DNA from: Myxococcaceae bacterium
Lineage (GTDB): Bacteria; Myxococcota; Myxococcia; Myxococcales; Myxococcaceae
Direction: 5' to 3'
NCBI GenBank assembly: GCA_016926755.1
Contig: JAFGNZ010000058.1
Location: 1 to 45,997, forward strand
Length of the DNA: 45,997 bases
Positions within the stretch are counted from its first letter, which is position 1, and the number at the start of each line of letters is the position of its first letter. The notes under the pieces were generated by a model. The model was not told where the DNA came from. It was given only the letters and a program-made list of their open reading frames with translations, and ran no database searches. Of the stretch, positions 37,423 through 45,997 are shown piece after piece. The position numbers and the translations under genes were made by a program.

Positions 37423-38754
37423 ATGCCCACCTCCATCCGGATCCACCCGCGCCGCCACCTGCCAGCCCTCGCAGTGGGGCTGCTGGCCCTGGCCTTCACT
37501 CCCAGGCCCGCTGCCGCCCAGCAGGAAACACCCTGGGTGAGCATGACGCTCGAGGAGGCCATCGCCCGAGCGCTCAAGCACAGCCCCGAGATCGTCCAGG
37601 CCCAGGGCTCCATCCGGACCGCGGCGGCCGCCGAGCGGAGCGCCTTCGGGGCCTATCTGCCCGGCCTGTCCGCCAGCGCGAGCAGCTCCCTCTCCAGCAG
37701 CGAGCGCTTCAACCCGACCACCGGCACCCCCGTCACCGGCTCCAACGACTCCTACAACGCGGGCCTCTCGGCCTCCTGGGAGGTGTTCACCGGCTTCCGC
37801 CGGCGCAACGAGCGGCAGCGGGCTCGGGCCGAGGCCCTGTCCGCGGAGGCCCAGCTCGTCGGGCAGCGCTTCGGCGTGGAGCTCTCCGTCCAGCGCGCCT
37901 TCTTCGATGGGCTGCGCGCCGAGGAGCTGATCGCCGTGGCGCGAGCCCGCCTCGAGCGCGCGAAGGAGGGCGTGGGAGCAGCGGAGCGCCGGCTGGCCGT
38001 GGGCTCCGCCACCCGCTCGGATGTGCTCCGCGCCCAGCTCGAGCTCAACACGGCGCGCGAGTCCCTGCTCCAGTTCGAGAACCAACGCCTCACCGCGGCC
38101 CTCTCCCTCGGCCGGCTCGTCGGCCTGGAGGAACCCGTGGATCCGACCCCCTCCGGCCCCACCGAGCCCACGCCCATCCAGGAGTCTCGCGAGGCCGTGG
38201 TGTCCACCCTCGTCACCCAGGCGCCCTCGGTCCGCTCGGCGGAGGCCTCCTTGCTCTCCGCGGAGGCAGGCATCGGCACGGCGCGCTCGCAGTACTACCC
38301 CTCGGTCCGCCTCTCCGCGGGCTACGACTGGTTCAACCAGGACTTCGGGCTGACGGGCGGGCGGACGGGCTGGTCGGTCCGGCTCGGCCTCTCCTACCCG
38401 ATCTTCGACGGCTTCCAGCGGGAGGAAGGCGTGGTGCGCGCGCGGACGCAGGCCGAGGTCGCCCAGGCCCAGCTGGCCGACACCCGGCGGGCCGTCCGCA
38501 CCGAGGCCGAGCGGGTGCTGAGCCAGCTCCAGCTCGCCGAGGAGCGCATCTCCCTGGCCCGCCAGGCCGTGGAGGTGGCCCAGGAGGATCTCCGCGTCCA
38601 GCAGGAGCGCTACCGCCTGGGCGCCACCACCATCCTGGAGCTGCTCACCTCCCAGACGGCCCTCGTCGAAGCGCAGAACAACCTGGTGGGCCTGCGCTTC
38701 GACTACCTGCTCTCCCGCGCGGAGCTCGAGTCGATCGTGGGGAGGGAGTTGTGA
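37423..38754 (+). CDS. TolC-family outer-membrane efflux channel
   Basis: The 443-residue protein has a signal peptide ([17 protein letters not shown]) and the two-repeat TolC helical pattern ([33 protein letters not shown], and the long coiled segments [20 protein letters not shown] and [20 protein letters not shown]). It forms the outer-membrane tunnel of a tripartite efflux system. ATG 37423 is preferred over a TTG at 37402 because it opens the signal directly. The gene overlaps the ATPase gene by 4 bp (GTGA). Confidence 0.92.
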   Translation: MPTSIRIHPRRHLPALAVGLLALAFTPRPAAAQQETPWVSMTLEEAIARALKHSPEIVQAQGSIRTAAAAERSAFGAYLPGLSASASSSLSSSERFNPTTGTPVTGSNDSYNAGLSASWEVFTGFRRRNERQRARAEALSAEAQLVGQRFGVELSVQRAFFDGLRAEELIAVARARLERAKEGVGAAERRLAVGSATRSDVLRAQLELNTARESLLQFENQRLTAALSLGRLVGLEEPVDPTPSGPTEPTPIQESREAVVSTLVTQAPSVRSAEASLLSAEAGIGTARSQYYPSVRLSAGYDWFNQDFGLTGGRTGWSVRLGLSYPIFDGFQREEGVVRARTQAEVAQAQLADTRRAVRTEAERVLSQLQLAEERISLARQAVEVAQEDLRVQQERYRLGATTILELLTSQTALVEAQNNLVGLRFDYLLSRAELESIVGREL

Positions 38755-39497
38755 GCGCGGCCGGGATACCGGAGCCCTCCCCTGCCGCCGCGGAGGGCCG
38801 GGCGCTGTCCGACGTGATCATCCGCGTCGAGGGCCTGACGAAGACGTACCGGCTGGGCTCGGAGACCGTCCACGCTCTGCGTGGCGTCAGCCTCGACATC
38901 CGCCGCAACGAGTACCTGGCCGTGATGGGGCCGTCCGGCTCCGGCAAGTCCACCTTCATGAACCTGATCGGCTGCCTCGACGTCCCCAGCGGCGGCCAGT
39001 ACTGGCTCAACGGACAGCCCGTGGCTGGGTTGAGCGAGGAGTCTCTCGCCCGGATCCGCAACCGCGAGATCGGCTTCGTCTTCCAGAGCTTCAACCTGCT
39101 CCCCCGCGCCTCGGCGCTGGACAACGTGGGGCTGCCGCTCATCTACGCGGGCGTGAGGAAGCGCGAGCGCCGCGAGCGCGCCGCCGTGCTGCTCGATCGC
39201 GTCGGCCTGGGCGCCCGCAAGGATCACCGCCCCAACGAGCTCTCCGGTGGCCAGCGCCAGCGCGTCGCGATCGCCCGCGCCCTGGTGACCCACCCCGCCC
39301 TGCTGCTGGCGGATGAGCCCACGGGCGCGCTGGACAGCAAGACGGGCGAGGAGATCATGGCGCTCTTCGACGAGCTCCATGCCCAGGGACAGACCCTCAT
39401 GCTCGTCACCCACGAACAGGACATCGCCGAGCACGCCCACCGGATCCTCTTCCTCAAGGACGGGGTGATCGAGCGGGATGATCGGAGGCAGAAATGA
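38751..39497 (+). CDS. MacB-type ABC transporter ATP-binding protein
   Basis: The 248-residue ATPase carries Walker [10 protein letters not shown], signature LSGGQRQR, Walker B LLLADEP, and the MacB/LolD-like TGALDSKTG and [13 protein letters not shown]. Its GTG start overlaps the TolC-family stop. In classical MacB this domain is fused to the FtsX permease; here the permease is a separate gene two positions downstream, as in LolCDE-like systems. It would power export of a macrolide-like, peptide or lipid substrate. Confidence 0.93.
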   Translation: MSAAGIPEPSPAAAEGRALSDVIIRVEGLTKTYRLGSETVHALRGVSLDIRRNEYLAVMGPSGSGKSTFMNLIGCLDVPSGGQYWLNGQPVAGLSEESLARIRNREIGFVFQSFNLLPRASALDNVGLPLIYAGVRKRERRERAAVLLDRVGLGARKDHRPNELSGGQRQRVAIARALVTHPALLLADEPTGALDSKTGEEIMALFDELHAQGQTLMLVTHEQDIAEHAHRILFLKDGVIERDDRRQK

Positions 39498-40810
39498 AGA
39501 AGGTGCTCCTCATCATCGGGGCGCTCGCCCTGGCTGGAGCGGTGGTGTACTTCGTGCGCGGCCGCGCGGGACAGGCGGCCCCTGAGCGCGCGCTGCCCAC
39601 CACCGAGGCGAAGCGCATGGATCTGGAGATCGCCGCCGAGGCCTCCGGGCTGCTGGAGCCCATCCGGGTGGTGGAGGTGAAGTCGAAGGCCTCCGGCGAG
39701 GTGCTCCGCGTGCTCGTCGAGACGGGCCAGCAGGTGGAGCAAGGGGCGCTCCTGACCGAGATTGATCCCCGGGACGTGCAGAACGCCCTGGCCCAGGCCG
39801 AGGCGGACATCGAGTCCGCCCGGGTGCGCCTGTCCACCGTGGAGGCCCAGCGCCAGCGCATGGAGGCCCTGCGCGCCTCCGGCGTCGTCACGCAGCAGGA
39901 GCTGGAGACCGCGGTGGACGCGTCCGCCACGGCCCGCGCGGCGCTGGTGCGCGCCGAGACGAACCTGCAGCTGGCCCGGGAGCGGAGGAAGGACGTGACG
40001 ATCCGCGCGCCGATCTCCGGCACCATCCTGGAGCGCACCATCGAGCCCGGGCAGATCATCACCTCCGCCACCTCCAACGTGTCCGGCGGCAGCACCCTGT
40101 TCAAGATGGCGGACATGACGGAGATGCAGGTCCGCGCGAAGATCGACGAGACGGACATCGGGAAGATCCAGCCCGGCATGGAGACGCGGGTGTCACTGGA
40201 GGCCTACCCGAGCCGCACCTTCGTGGGCCAGGTGGTGAAGATCGAGCCCCAGGCGCTGGTCGAGCAGAACGTGACGCTCTTCCCGGTGCTCATCCGCCTG
40301 AAGAACCCGGAGGGCCTGCTCAAGCCGGGGATGAACGCGGAGGTGTCCATCGAGATCGCCCGCCGGAATGACGTCGTCGCGGTGCCCAACACGGCGGTGG
40401 TGGGGATGCGCGAGGCCCCCGGCGCGGCGACCGCCCTGGGGCTGGACGAGGCGGTGGTGCGAGCGGCGCTGCGCCCCGCGGGAGCCACTCCTGCCGGCGA
40501 CCGCGGGGGGCGAGGCTCCGGGGCGCGCGGCGATCCGGGGCGCTCGAGGGACCCGGACAGGCGCCCGGGGGTGGTCTTCGTGCAGCAGGCGGACGGCCCG
40601 CAGCCGCGGCGCGTCCTGCTCGGCTTGAGTGACTGGGAGAACACGGAGGTGATCAGCGGGCTGGAGCCCGGGGAGAAGGTGCTGCTGGTCTCCGTGGCCC
40701 AGCTCCAGCAGCAGCAGCAGCAGAACCTGGATCGGATACGGCAGCGGACCGGCGGGATGATCCCCGGCGCGGGCGGCGGGGCGCGCGGCGGCGGCGGCGG
40801 GCGGAGGTGA
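39494..40810 (+). CDS. MacA-like periplasmic adaptor (HlyD/RND family)
   Basis: The 438-residue membrane-fusion protein has an N-terminal membrane anchor ([18 protein letters not shown]), a lipoyl/biotinyl domain pair ([31 protein letters not shown]), an alpha-hairpin and a beta-barrel domain. It bridges the inner-membrane transporter and the TolC channel. The C-terminal end is unusual: [19 protein letters not shown] followed by a Gly/Arg-rich tail. It overlaps the ATPase gene by 4 bp. Confidence 0.92.
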   Translation: MKKVLLIIGALALAGAVVYFVRGRAGQAAPERALPTTEAKRMDLEIAAEASGLLEPIRVVEVKSKASGEVLRVLVETGQQVEQGALLTEIDPRDVQNALAQAEADIESARVRLSTVEAQRQRMEALRASGVVTQQELETAVDASATARAALVRAETNLQLARERRKDVTIRAPISGTILERTIEPGQIITSATSNVSGGSTLFKMADMTEMQVRAKIDETDIGKIQPGMETRVSLEAYPSRTFVGQVVKIEPQALVEQNVTLFPVLIRLKNPEGLLKPGMNAEVSIEIARRNDVVAVPNTAVVGMREAPGAATALGLDEAVVRAALRPAGATPAGDRGGRGSGARGDPGRSRDPDRRPGVVFVQQADGPQPRRVLLGLSDWENTEVISGLEPGEKVLLVSVAQLQQQQQQNLDRIRQRTGGMIPGAGGGARGGGGGRR

Positions 40811-40817
40811 TGGGGCC

Positions 40818-42029
40818 ATGCTGATCATCGAGATCCTCTGGGTCGCCCTGGACGCCGTCCTGGCCAACAAGCTGCGCTCCCTGCTCACCATGCTGGGGAT
40901 CGTCATTGGCATCGCGGCCGTCATCACCATGGTGGCCCTGGGCGAGGGCGCCCGCCGCTCGGTGGAGGATCGGCTGAAGACGCTGGGGGCCAACGTGCTC
41001 ACCGTGCGCCCCGGACAGTCCTTCTTCGGTGGGCTGGGGCGGGGCCAGGCCATGCTCTCCGTGGAGGACGCGGAGGCGCTGCGCGCGGCCCCCGAGGCCA
41101 TCCTCGAAGTCGCTCCCGAGCTGGAGGGGCGCTTCCAGGTCGAGCGCGGCGCGAGCAACGCCAACCTCTCCATCCTGGGCACCTGGCCCTCCTACTTCAG
41201 CGTCAACAACCACCAGCTCGCGGCCGGGCGCCTCTTCACGGAGGCGGAGGATCGCGGGCGGCGCCGCGTGGCGGTGCTGGGCGCCCTGGTGGGAGGACAG
41301 CTCGGCGGCATCCCCACCGAGTCGCTGGTGGGGCAGACGATCCGCGTCAGCGGCGTCCCCTTCGAGGTGATCGGCGTGCTCGCGGAGAAGGGCTCCCAGG
41401 GGTTCTTCAACCCGGACGAGGGCATCTACGTCCCCCTGGCGACCGCGCAGTTCCGCGTCATGGGCAGCGATCGCATCCGCTCGATCGCGGTGCAGGCCGT
41501 GAGCGAGGCCCAGATGAACGACGCGATGATCGAGATCGATCAGCTCCTCCGGCGCGAGCACCGGCTCCGCCCGGGCGAGGCGGCGGACTTCAACATCCGC
41601 GATCAGGCCTCCCTGCTCAACACCGTCCAGGAGACCACGCAGACCTTCACCCTGCTGCTGGCGGGCATCGCGGCGATCTCCCTGGTGGTGGGCGGCATCG
41701 GCATCATGAACATCATGCTCGTCTCGGTGACGGAGCGCACCCGGGAGATCGGCCTGCGCAAGGCGCTGGGCGCGCGGCCGAATGACATCCTCTTCCAGTT
41801 CCTCATCGAGTCCCTGGTGCTGTGCCTGGTGGGCGGGGCGCTGGGGCTGTTGCTAGGCCTGGGCGGCTCCATCGCGCTGCAGCGGCTGGCGGGGTGGAAC
41901 GCCACGGTGGCGCCCGAGGCGGTGGTGCTGGCCTTCGCGTTCTCTGCCGGGGTGGGCGTCTTCTTCGGCATCTGGCCCGCCCGGCGGGCGGCGAACCTCA
42001 CACCCATCGAGTCGCTCCGGTACGAGTAG
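40818..42029 (+). CDS. MacB/FtsX-type ABC permease
   Basis: The 403-residue permease has an N-terminal helix (LRSLLTMLGIVIGIAAVITM), a large periplasmic MacB_PCD domain, and three C-terminal helices with the FtsX pattern (GGIGIMNIMLVSVTERTREI, GLRKALGARPNDILFQFLIE). It completes the tripartite system with the preceding ATPase, adaptor and TolC protein, all on one operon. Substrate is unknown; the RiPP product or another secondary metabolite cannot be excluded, but no sequence link is visible. Confidence 0.93.
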   Translation: MLIIEILWVALDAVLANKLRSLLTMLGIVIGIAAVITMVALGEGARRSVEDRLKTLGANVLTVRPGQSFFGGLGRGQAMLSVEDAEALRAAPEAILEVAPELEGRFQVERGASNANLSILGTWPSYFSVNNHQLAAGRLFTEAEDRGRRRVAVLGALVGGQLGGIPTESLVGQTIRVSGVPFEVIGVLAEKGSQGFFNPDEGIYVPLATAQFRVMGSDRIRSIAVQAVSEAQMNDAMIEIDQLLRREHRLRPGEAADFNIRDQASLLNTVQETTQTFTLLLAGIAAISLVVGGIGIMNIMLVSVTERTREIGLRKALGARPNDILFQFLIESLVLCLVGGALGLLLGLGGSIALQRLAGWNATVAPEAVVLAFAFSAGVGVFFGIWPARRAANLTPIESLRYE

Positions 42030-42088
42030 CCGCGCCCCCCCGCCAGAGGGCCGTACCTTGTTTCCTTCACCGAGGCTCATGCCACGAA

Positions 42089-42111
42089 GGAGCCCTCGAC
42101 CTGAGGGCTCC
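42089..42111. terminator. Perfect 9-bp hairpin between convergent genes
   Basis: GGAGCCCTC (42089-42097) pairs exactly with GAGGGCTCC (42103-42111) around a 5-base loop. It lies between the MacB-type permease gene and the convergent endonuclease-like gene and may terminate both; there is no long T-tract. Confidence 0.6.
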
Positions 42112-42149
42112 CCGGACCGGGGCTGCCTCGATGACCCGACGCGCTGTAC

Positions 42150-42962
42150 CTAGTTGCACCCCTGGTTCGTCAGGAAGGTCACGCCACGGTTCTTCTCGCT
42201 CGTGCCGTTCGTGCCGCCGTAGTCCGTGTTCGAGAAGGACAAGAGCACGCTGGCCCCCGTGGACTGGTTCCTGATCTCCATCGTCATGTTGTTGGGGATG
42301 AGCGTGGTGCTGTTCGGGTAGTTCGCGCCGATGTAGTAGCGCAGTCGGCCATTCGGCAGGCTCCCGCACTTGGCCATCTTGTTCTCGAGCGTCACCCAGT
42401 TTCCGCGGTTGAAGTTGGTATCCTGAGGCACCAGATTCGCCCGGCCCCCCCAGCCTCCGAGCTGCGATCCGATGAGGTGTCCCCCGTCGTAGTCGTTGCT
42501 GGAGGCCGCGTCGCCCCACTGCCCCACGCTCAGCTGACAGGAGTCGTTGCGCGCCGCGGCGACGATCGGCGGCAAGTACGCGTACGCCCGGTGCGGCCGA
42601 CCCGAGCTCTCAATGAAGTAGTACTCGCCGTTGATGTTGTGCCAGGTGTTCCGGTCGCTCGACGGGAAGTACTGCGGACAGTCGGTGATGAGGGCGGCGG
42701 TGACGTCCCCGACGCCGTAGGACTCCAGCGCCCGCTGGAGCTCGTCTTCCGTGTGGAGCTTGAACCCGACGCCATAGGGCGCCATCGCCTGTCGGATCTC
42801 GTCCTCCGTGTGGCTCTCGAAGAACTCCATGACTCCGTCCGGGCCACCGAAGTCCCGCTCGATCTGACTGACGATCCCTTCGCCGCCCAGATCATCGGCT
42901 CCGCAGCCTGCGAGCCAGAGACCGAATACCACCGCAACTGACAGCTTGCTCATGATGCGCAT
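42150..42962 (-). CDS. DNA/RNA non-specific endonuclease-like lipoprotein
   Basis: The 270-residue protein starts with a lipoprotein signal (VVFGLWLAGC, Cys20). Residues ~51-86 hold two similar helical repeats beginning HTEDE (HTEDEIRQAMAPYGVGFK and HTEDELQRALESYGVGD). The C-terminal half has an endonuclease NS-like active site: DGGHLIGSQLGG (His162), RANLVPQ (Asn176) and FNRGNW, similar to the DRGH...N...N pattern of the beta-beta-alpha-Me nucleases. ATG 42962 has GGAAGGAG seven bases before it. A surface nuclease involved in prey DNA use or in toxin function is plausible; no immunity gene is identified. Confidence 0.78.
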   Translation of the reverse strand: MRIMSKLSVAVVFGLWLAGCGADDLGGEGIVSQIERDFGGPDGVMEFFESHTEDEIRQAMAPYGVGFKLHTEDELQRALESYGVGDVTAALITDCPQYFPSSDRNTWHNINGEYYFIESSGRPHRAYAYLPPIVAAARNDSCQLSVGQWGDAASSNDYDGGHLIGSQLGGWGGRANLVPQDTNFNRGNWVTLENKMAKCGSLPNGRLRYYIGANYPNSTTLIPNNMTMEIRNQSTGASVLLSFSNTDYGGTNGTSEKNRGVTFLTNQGCN

Positions 42963-43318
42963 TCCATCGCTCCTTCCTGGGGGGGGTGCCGCACGGACCT
43001 GTTGCAGCCGCGACTCTACTCGCACCGAGTTGCGGATTCTCAGGATCTGAGACACGCCTTTCGAAAAGCGCACACCTCGGGTCACGGGAGTTCCGCCGCA
43101 CCACATGCGTACAGGTCATCGAGGGCTCCGAGGCCATGGTGACAATCTCGCTCGATGCGAAGGGCTATCGCGCGACGCTCACGGGGAGCCTCGGCATGAA
43201 GGCGAAGAACGGCGTGGAGCTTTCCCGCTCGCAGCGCTCTCTTCTCCATCGCGCCCGTGAGCGATGCATCTGACAGGTGGTACTCACCCTCCGCGGTGCT
43301 GGTGCTGTAGACTGACGG
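42963..43318. other. Intergenic region, possible gene remnant
   Basis: This 356-base gap lies between divergent genes. It contains a 45-codon plus-strand frame from ATG 43136 to 43273 (starts MVTISLDAKGYRATLTGSLG, ends LLHRARERCI) with moderately coding-like third positions and a poor ribosome binding site; I cannot tell a small gene from a remnant. Nothing else stands out. Confidence 0.3.
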
Positions 43319-44422
43319 GTGAAGCAGTCCGCTCTGGCTTGTGAGGTACCGGTGGCACAGGACGACTCGACCCGCCCTGGGCCCCGGGGTGCCACGGGCG
43401 GCAAACAGGGGACGGCCAAGGCGCCAGCCCATGGCAGCGCTGGAACGACGAGGCCCCCGGGCAAGGGGCAGCCTCAAGCGGAGAATGCGCCGAGCCGCTC
43501 GACGGAGACCCGACCACCTCTCCCCCACACGCTCTCCACCGACGTGCTGATGAGGGCCCAGGACATCCACAAGCTGGTCAGGCGGGCCGAGCCCGACCCG
43601 AAGGACGCCCCTGCGCTCAAGGGCTCGGCGCCGCCTGGGACGACGCCTTCCTCGCTGGTGCCGGCACCTGCTCGGCTGAACTCCTCCCTCCCGTCCCCGC
43701 TCGTGCCCATCCCCACGGCCCGCATCCCCAACGGCCGGACCTCCAACCCCTGGGGAAAGAGCGGCTTTGATCAGCAGGAGAACAGCGAAGTCTCCCATAG
43801 CAACAGCGTCCGCCTGGGAGGAGAGGAGAGCGGAAAGCAGATCGTCCGCCGGCCCGACGTGAACCTCCTCTACGACGGCACCACTCCGGCCGAGGGTGTC
43901 TTCCTCACCAACTCCGGAGCCATCATCGTGGCGCCAGTGCAGAGCTATCCGGGGCAACGCACGGTGATCCACACCCAGAATGTCATCAACCAGTACGCCG
44001 TGGCGGCCAACCCCCGCTATTTCCCGCGCCCCCAGGAGCCGCGCGAGGCAGGGCACCTCTTCGTCTTCGACGTCATGGCCTCGCAGCACACCACGCTGGC
44101 GCGCGCCTTCGGTGCGGGCTATCCGGGCATCTACCGGCCGGGTACGCTCGTGGAGATCTGGGAGTGGCTGAACACCCGGGCGCCCTCGCGCAGCTGGCGC
44201 GTGGTGGAGGGCCGCGCCCTGCTGGATGCGGCGGCGCGGGGCCTGCCTCTCATCGCCCTCGCCGAGACGTCCTCGGGGCCGCGGCTCGCCGTGGTGGAGC
44301 CGGGACCGCCGGGCCCCGGCGGCGAGCCTTTCCTGGCCAGTGCGCATGAGCCTCGCGGCCAGCGGCAGACGCCAGAGCAGGTCTTCGGCTCGAGCACCGC
44401 CCGCTACCTCGCCCACGACTGA
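43319..44422 (+). CDS. Hypothetical protein, disordered N-terminus and globular C-terminus
   Basis: The ~367-residue protein has a Pro/Ser/Thr/Gly-rich, likely disordered first ~150 residues, then a globular part with FLTNSGAIIVAPVQSYPGQR, NQYAVAANPRYFPRPQEP and LVEIWEWLNTRAPSRSWRVV. I recognise no family. The GTG start at 43319 has a weak ribosome binding site; a GTG at 43352 has GAGG upstream and is an alternative. There is no signal peptide. It lies 54 bp before the 2OG oxygenase gene on the same strand. Confidence 0.6.
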   Translation: MKQSALACEVPVAQDDSTRPGPRGATGGKQGTAKAPAHGSAGTTRPPGKGQPQAENAPSRSTETRPPLPHTLSTDVLMRAQDIHKLVRRAEPDPKDAPALKGSAPPGTTPSSLVPAPARLNSSLPSPLVPIPTARIPNGRTSNPWGKSGFDQQENSEVSHSNSVRLGGEESGKQIVRRPDVNLLYDGTTPAEGVFLTNSGAIIVAPVQSYPGQRTVIHTQNVINQYAVAANPRYFPRPQEPREAGHLFVFDVMASQHTTLARAFGAGYPGIYRPGTLVEIWEWLNTRAPSRSWRVVEGRALLDAAARGLPLIALAETSSGPRLAVVEPGPPGPGGEPFLASAHEPRGQRQTPEQVFGSSTARYLAHD

Positions 44423-44476
44423 CGCTGCTCCGTGGGACGCCTGGGAGGCTGGAGTGAATTCCAGTAGAATCCCCCC

Positions 44477-45127
44477 ATGTCCTTTCAGCCGCCCTGGAGC
44501 GGGGCCTTTCGTCTCCAGACCTTCTTCCACCGCAAGCCCGAGGCCTTGCCGGCCGAGGCGATCGACTCCATTCGGGAGGCGATCCTCGGCTCCTCCCTGC
44601 TGGGGGAGAGCAACCTGACGGAGCAGTTCTCGGGCACCTATGGCTTCTCGGTCTCGTTTCGGCGCGAGGCCCTCCCCCAGGTGACGGCGCGCTTCCCGGC
44701 CTTCGCGCCCTTCCTCGAGGCCGCGCTCCTGCCGGGCTGCGATGCATTCCTGCTCAACCCGCTCCTGATCCAGAACGGGCGAGGGGTGGCTGCCCACATC
44801 GATCGGAGCCTGGAGTTCTACGGGCCCAGCATCGGCTGCCCGGTCGCCGTGAGCGTGCTCTACGTCCACGTGCCGGGACAGCTCGCGGGGGGAGAGCTGC
44901 GGCTTTACCACCGCAGCAAGCAGGTGGCGGTGCTGGCTCCCCAGCCGCGCTCCCTGGTGACGTTTCGAGGCGACATGGCGCACGAGGTCTCCGGGGTCGA
45001 GGCCGGGGCCCCGGCGCTCTCGGAGGCGCGCATCAGCCTGGTGGTCGAGCAGTACCGGGTGCCGGAGGCGTTGAGGGCCCGGATCCCCTCCTTCGAGGTG
45101 CGGCACCGTACCGGAGCGCTGGCATGA
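44477..45127 (+). CDS. 2OG-Fe(II) oxygenase
   Basis: The 216-residue protein has the oxygenase iron triad: AAHIDRS gives His107-x-Asp109, DMAHEVSGV the distal His169, and ARISLVVEQY the 2-oxoglutarate-binding Arg185, with GGELRLYHR in the usual strand before it. Such enzymes hydroxylate proteins, peptides or small molecules with O2 and 2-oxoglutarate. The substrate is unknown. It overlaps the SRPBCC gene by 4 bp, so the two probably act together. Confidence 0.83.
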   Translation: MSFQPPWSGAFRLQTFFHRKPEALPAEAIDSIREAILGSSLLGESNLTEQFSGTYGFSVSFRREALPQVTARFPAFAPFLEAALLPGCDAFLLNPLLIQNGRGVAAHIDRSLEFYGPSIGCPVAVSVLYVHVPGQLAGGELRLYHRSKQVAVLAPQPRSLVTFRGDMAHEVSGVEAGAPALSEARISLVVEQYRVPEALRARIPSFEVRHRTGALA

Positions 45128-45780
45128 GCGAGCTGAGGGTCGAGGTTCGGGTGGCCAGGCCTCCGGGGGAGGTCTTCGCCGCCATCGAGGATCCGTTCCG
45201 GCTGCGGCGGTGGTACGGGGCCCCGCCGGGTTGCCACCGCGTCGGGGCGGAGGGAGACGACGAGCCGGGCGAGCCGTTCCGGTTGAACCTGATCGATGAG
45301 AAGGGCGCTCCCTTCGCGCAGCGCGGCCGCATCGTCTCCGTGACTCCGGGTGAGGGCGTCGTGCTGGAGATGGCCTGGGAGGGCAGGAACTTCGGCACGG
45401 AGACGACCCGCGCGGCGATCACGCTCCGCCCAGTGGAGGGCGGCACGAGCGTCGAGGTGCGCCAGGGACCGTTCCCGAGCCGCGAGGCGCAGGAGGCGCA
45501 CCGGGTGTACTGGGAGGCCAACCTGGGGCGCCTGGCCCGCGTCGCCTCCGGAGAGGCCGTGCCCTGCTTCGAGGAGTTCTGGGAAGAGTCACAGGGCTTC
45601 ATCGAGCCACTCGGCGTGGCCGCGTACGCCGTGCTGGCTGGCATGCGGGAGGCCGGGGCGACGCCCGAGGTGATCGCTCAGGTCGAGGACACGCTCTACG
45701 CCCACCTCGCTCGCGTCCCTCGGGAGACGGCGGAGATCCTCGGGGCCGTGCTGCGCCGGCGGCTGAACGGCGCCTCCTGA
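45124..45780 (+). CDS. SRPBCC/AHSA1-like domain protein
   Basis: The 218-residue protein has the START/AHSA1-like ligand-binding fold in its first ~145 residues: VEVRVARPPGEVFAAIEDPFRLRRWY at the start, then GRIVSVTPGEGVVLEMAWEG and a C-terminal long helix region. A further helical tail (residues ~150-218) is not recognised. Related proteins bind hydrophobic ligands or assist aromatic-ring or oxygenase chemistry. Its start overlaps the 2OG oxygenase stop by 4 bp (ATGA). Confidence 0.8.
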   Translation: MSELRVEVRVARPPGEVFAAIEDPFRLRRWYGAPPGCHRVGAEGDDEPGEPFRLNLIDEKGAPFAQRGRIVSVTPGEGVVLEMAWEGRNFGTETTRAAITLRPVEGGTSVEVRQGPFPSREAQEAHRVYWEANLGRLARVASGEAVPCFEEFWEESQGFIEPLGVAAYAVLAGMREAGATPEVIAQVEDTLYAHLARVPRETAEILGAVLRRRLNGAS

Positions 45781-45868
45781 GCGGGCAGTGGGGCACCGTC
45801 TTCTCGGGCGCCGCCTGTGTCGCCGCCCTGCTGGCTCGCTTCATCCAGCACATGAAAGGACCGCGGCA

Positions 45869-45991
45869 ATGATGAACAGCAAGAGAATTCAGATGCTGGT
45901 GCCCATTCTTCTTGGACCTCCTGCTGAATATATGGACCACGGGCATGCCGCAGTCCCCGATAGTCGCAGGCGGGTTGAAGCAGCAAGCTGA
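45869..45991 (+). CDS. Possible 40-residue small protein
   Basis: An ORF of 40 codons (begins MMNSKRIQMLVPILLGPPAE) has AAAGGA upstream and ends at the window edge region. Third-position base use is less GC-rich than in the neighbouring genes, and I see no family, so it may be noise or a small peptide gene. Confidence 0.25.
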   Translation: MMNSKRIQMLVPILLGPPAEYMDHGHAAVPDSRRRVEAAS

Positions 45992-45997
45992 TCACGG

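Noticed and set aside
36684..38750. N-terminal extension of the ABC ATPase frame
   Set aside because: Shadow of the acyl-CoA dehydrogenase and TolC genes; the GTG at 38751 with GGGAGG upstream starts the ATPase.
43136..43273. 45-codon plus-strand ORF
   Set aside because: Coding-like composition is only moderate and the ribosome binding site is poor; not called as a gene, only noted in the intergenic entry.
43082..45106. Minus-strand 674-codon open frame
   Set aside because: It runs antisense to the 367-residue gene and the 2OG oxygenase gene, whose motif set is intact; its translation is His/Arg/Gly-rich without domain features.

Overview
The window is high-GC DNA with strong GC preference at third codon positions, dense gene packing and frequent 4-bp ATGA/GTGA overlaps. 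It carries many lipoproteins, a DUF2378-type protein, paired DUF1552/DUF1592 genes, BlaI/M56 pairs, RICIN-type secreted proteins and a tandem-fused UvrA. This combination points to a myxobacterium, probably of the Archangiaceae/Myxococcaceae side. That is an inference from gene content; there is no rRNA or marker gene here. I see no tRNA, rRNA, insertion sequence, integrase or CRISPR array.

Layout. 1-8548 (mostly minus strand): secreted and envelope proteins, namely an M19-type dipeptidase lipoprotein, a DUF1552/DUF1592 two-gene operon, and a ricin-PPC-Vps62 lipoprotein divergent from a LysR regulator. 9741-12339: a three-gene envelope operon whose middle gene is a lipoprotein with a von Hippel-Lindau beta-domain. 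12391-14271: a BlaI/M56 (BlaR1-like) regulatory pair behind three phased operator dyads. 14301-17391 (minus): a PKD-like lipoprotein and an orphan YcaO-TfuA pair. 17466-20435: a peroxiredoxin, a DUF2378-type protein, and an ECF sigma / anti-sigma / Spy-like envelope stress unit. 20457-25781 (minus): a 1774-residue tandem UvrA.

26095-33486 (plus) is the centrepiece and looks like a RiPP (ribosomally made, modified peptide) operon. In order it encodes a PqqD-like recognition protein; a precursor made almost entirely of seven repeats of TTDKCTCS(N/G)GM with two Cys each; an intrinsic terminator/attenuator; a stand-alone Lon-type (S16) protease domain with its Ser-Lys dyad in place; an MFS exporter; a CBM9/DUF5916 outer-membrane beta-barrel; a class I methyltransferase; a DUF692 multinuclear non-heme iron oxidase (MNIO); and its small partner protein. 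A coherent model is that PqqD and/or the partner present the Cys-Thr-Cys repeats to the MNIO, the methyltransferase adds a methyl group, the Lon-like protease cuts the repeats apart, and the MFS and outer-membrane proteins move the product. The precursor has almost no leader, is multi-core, and sits with a Lon-like protease. I do not recognise this combination as a described RiPP class.

33502-45997: an M18 aminopeptidase with a 2OG-oxygenase-like gene, an acyl-CoA dehydrogenase-like protein, a TolC/MacA/MacB-type efflux operon with separate ATPase and permease genes, an endonuclease-like lipoprotein, an unidentified 367-residue protein, and a 2OG oxygenase/SRPBCC pair.
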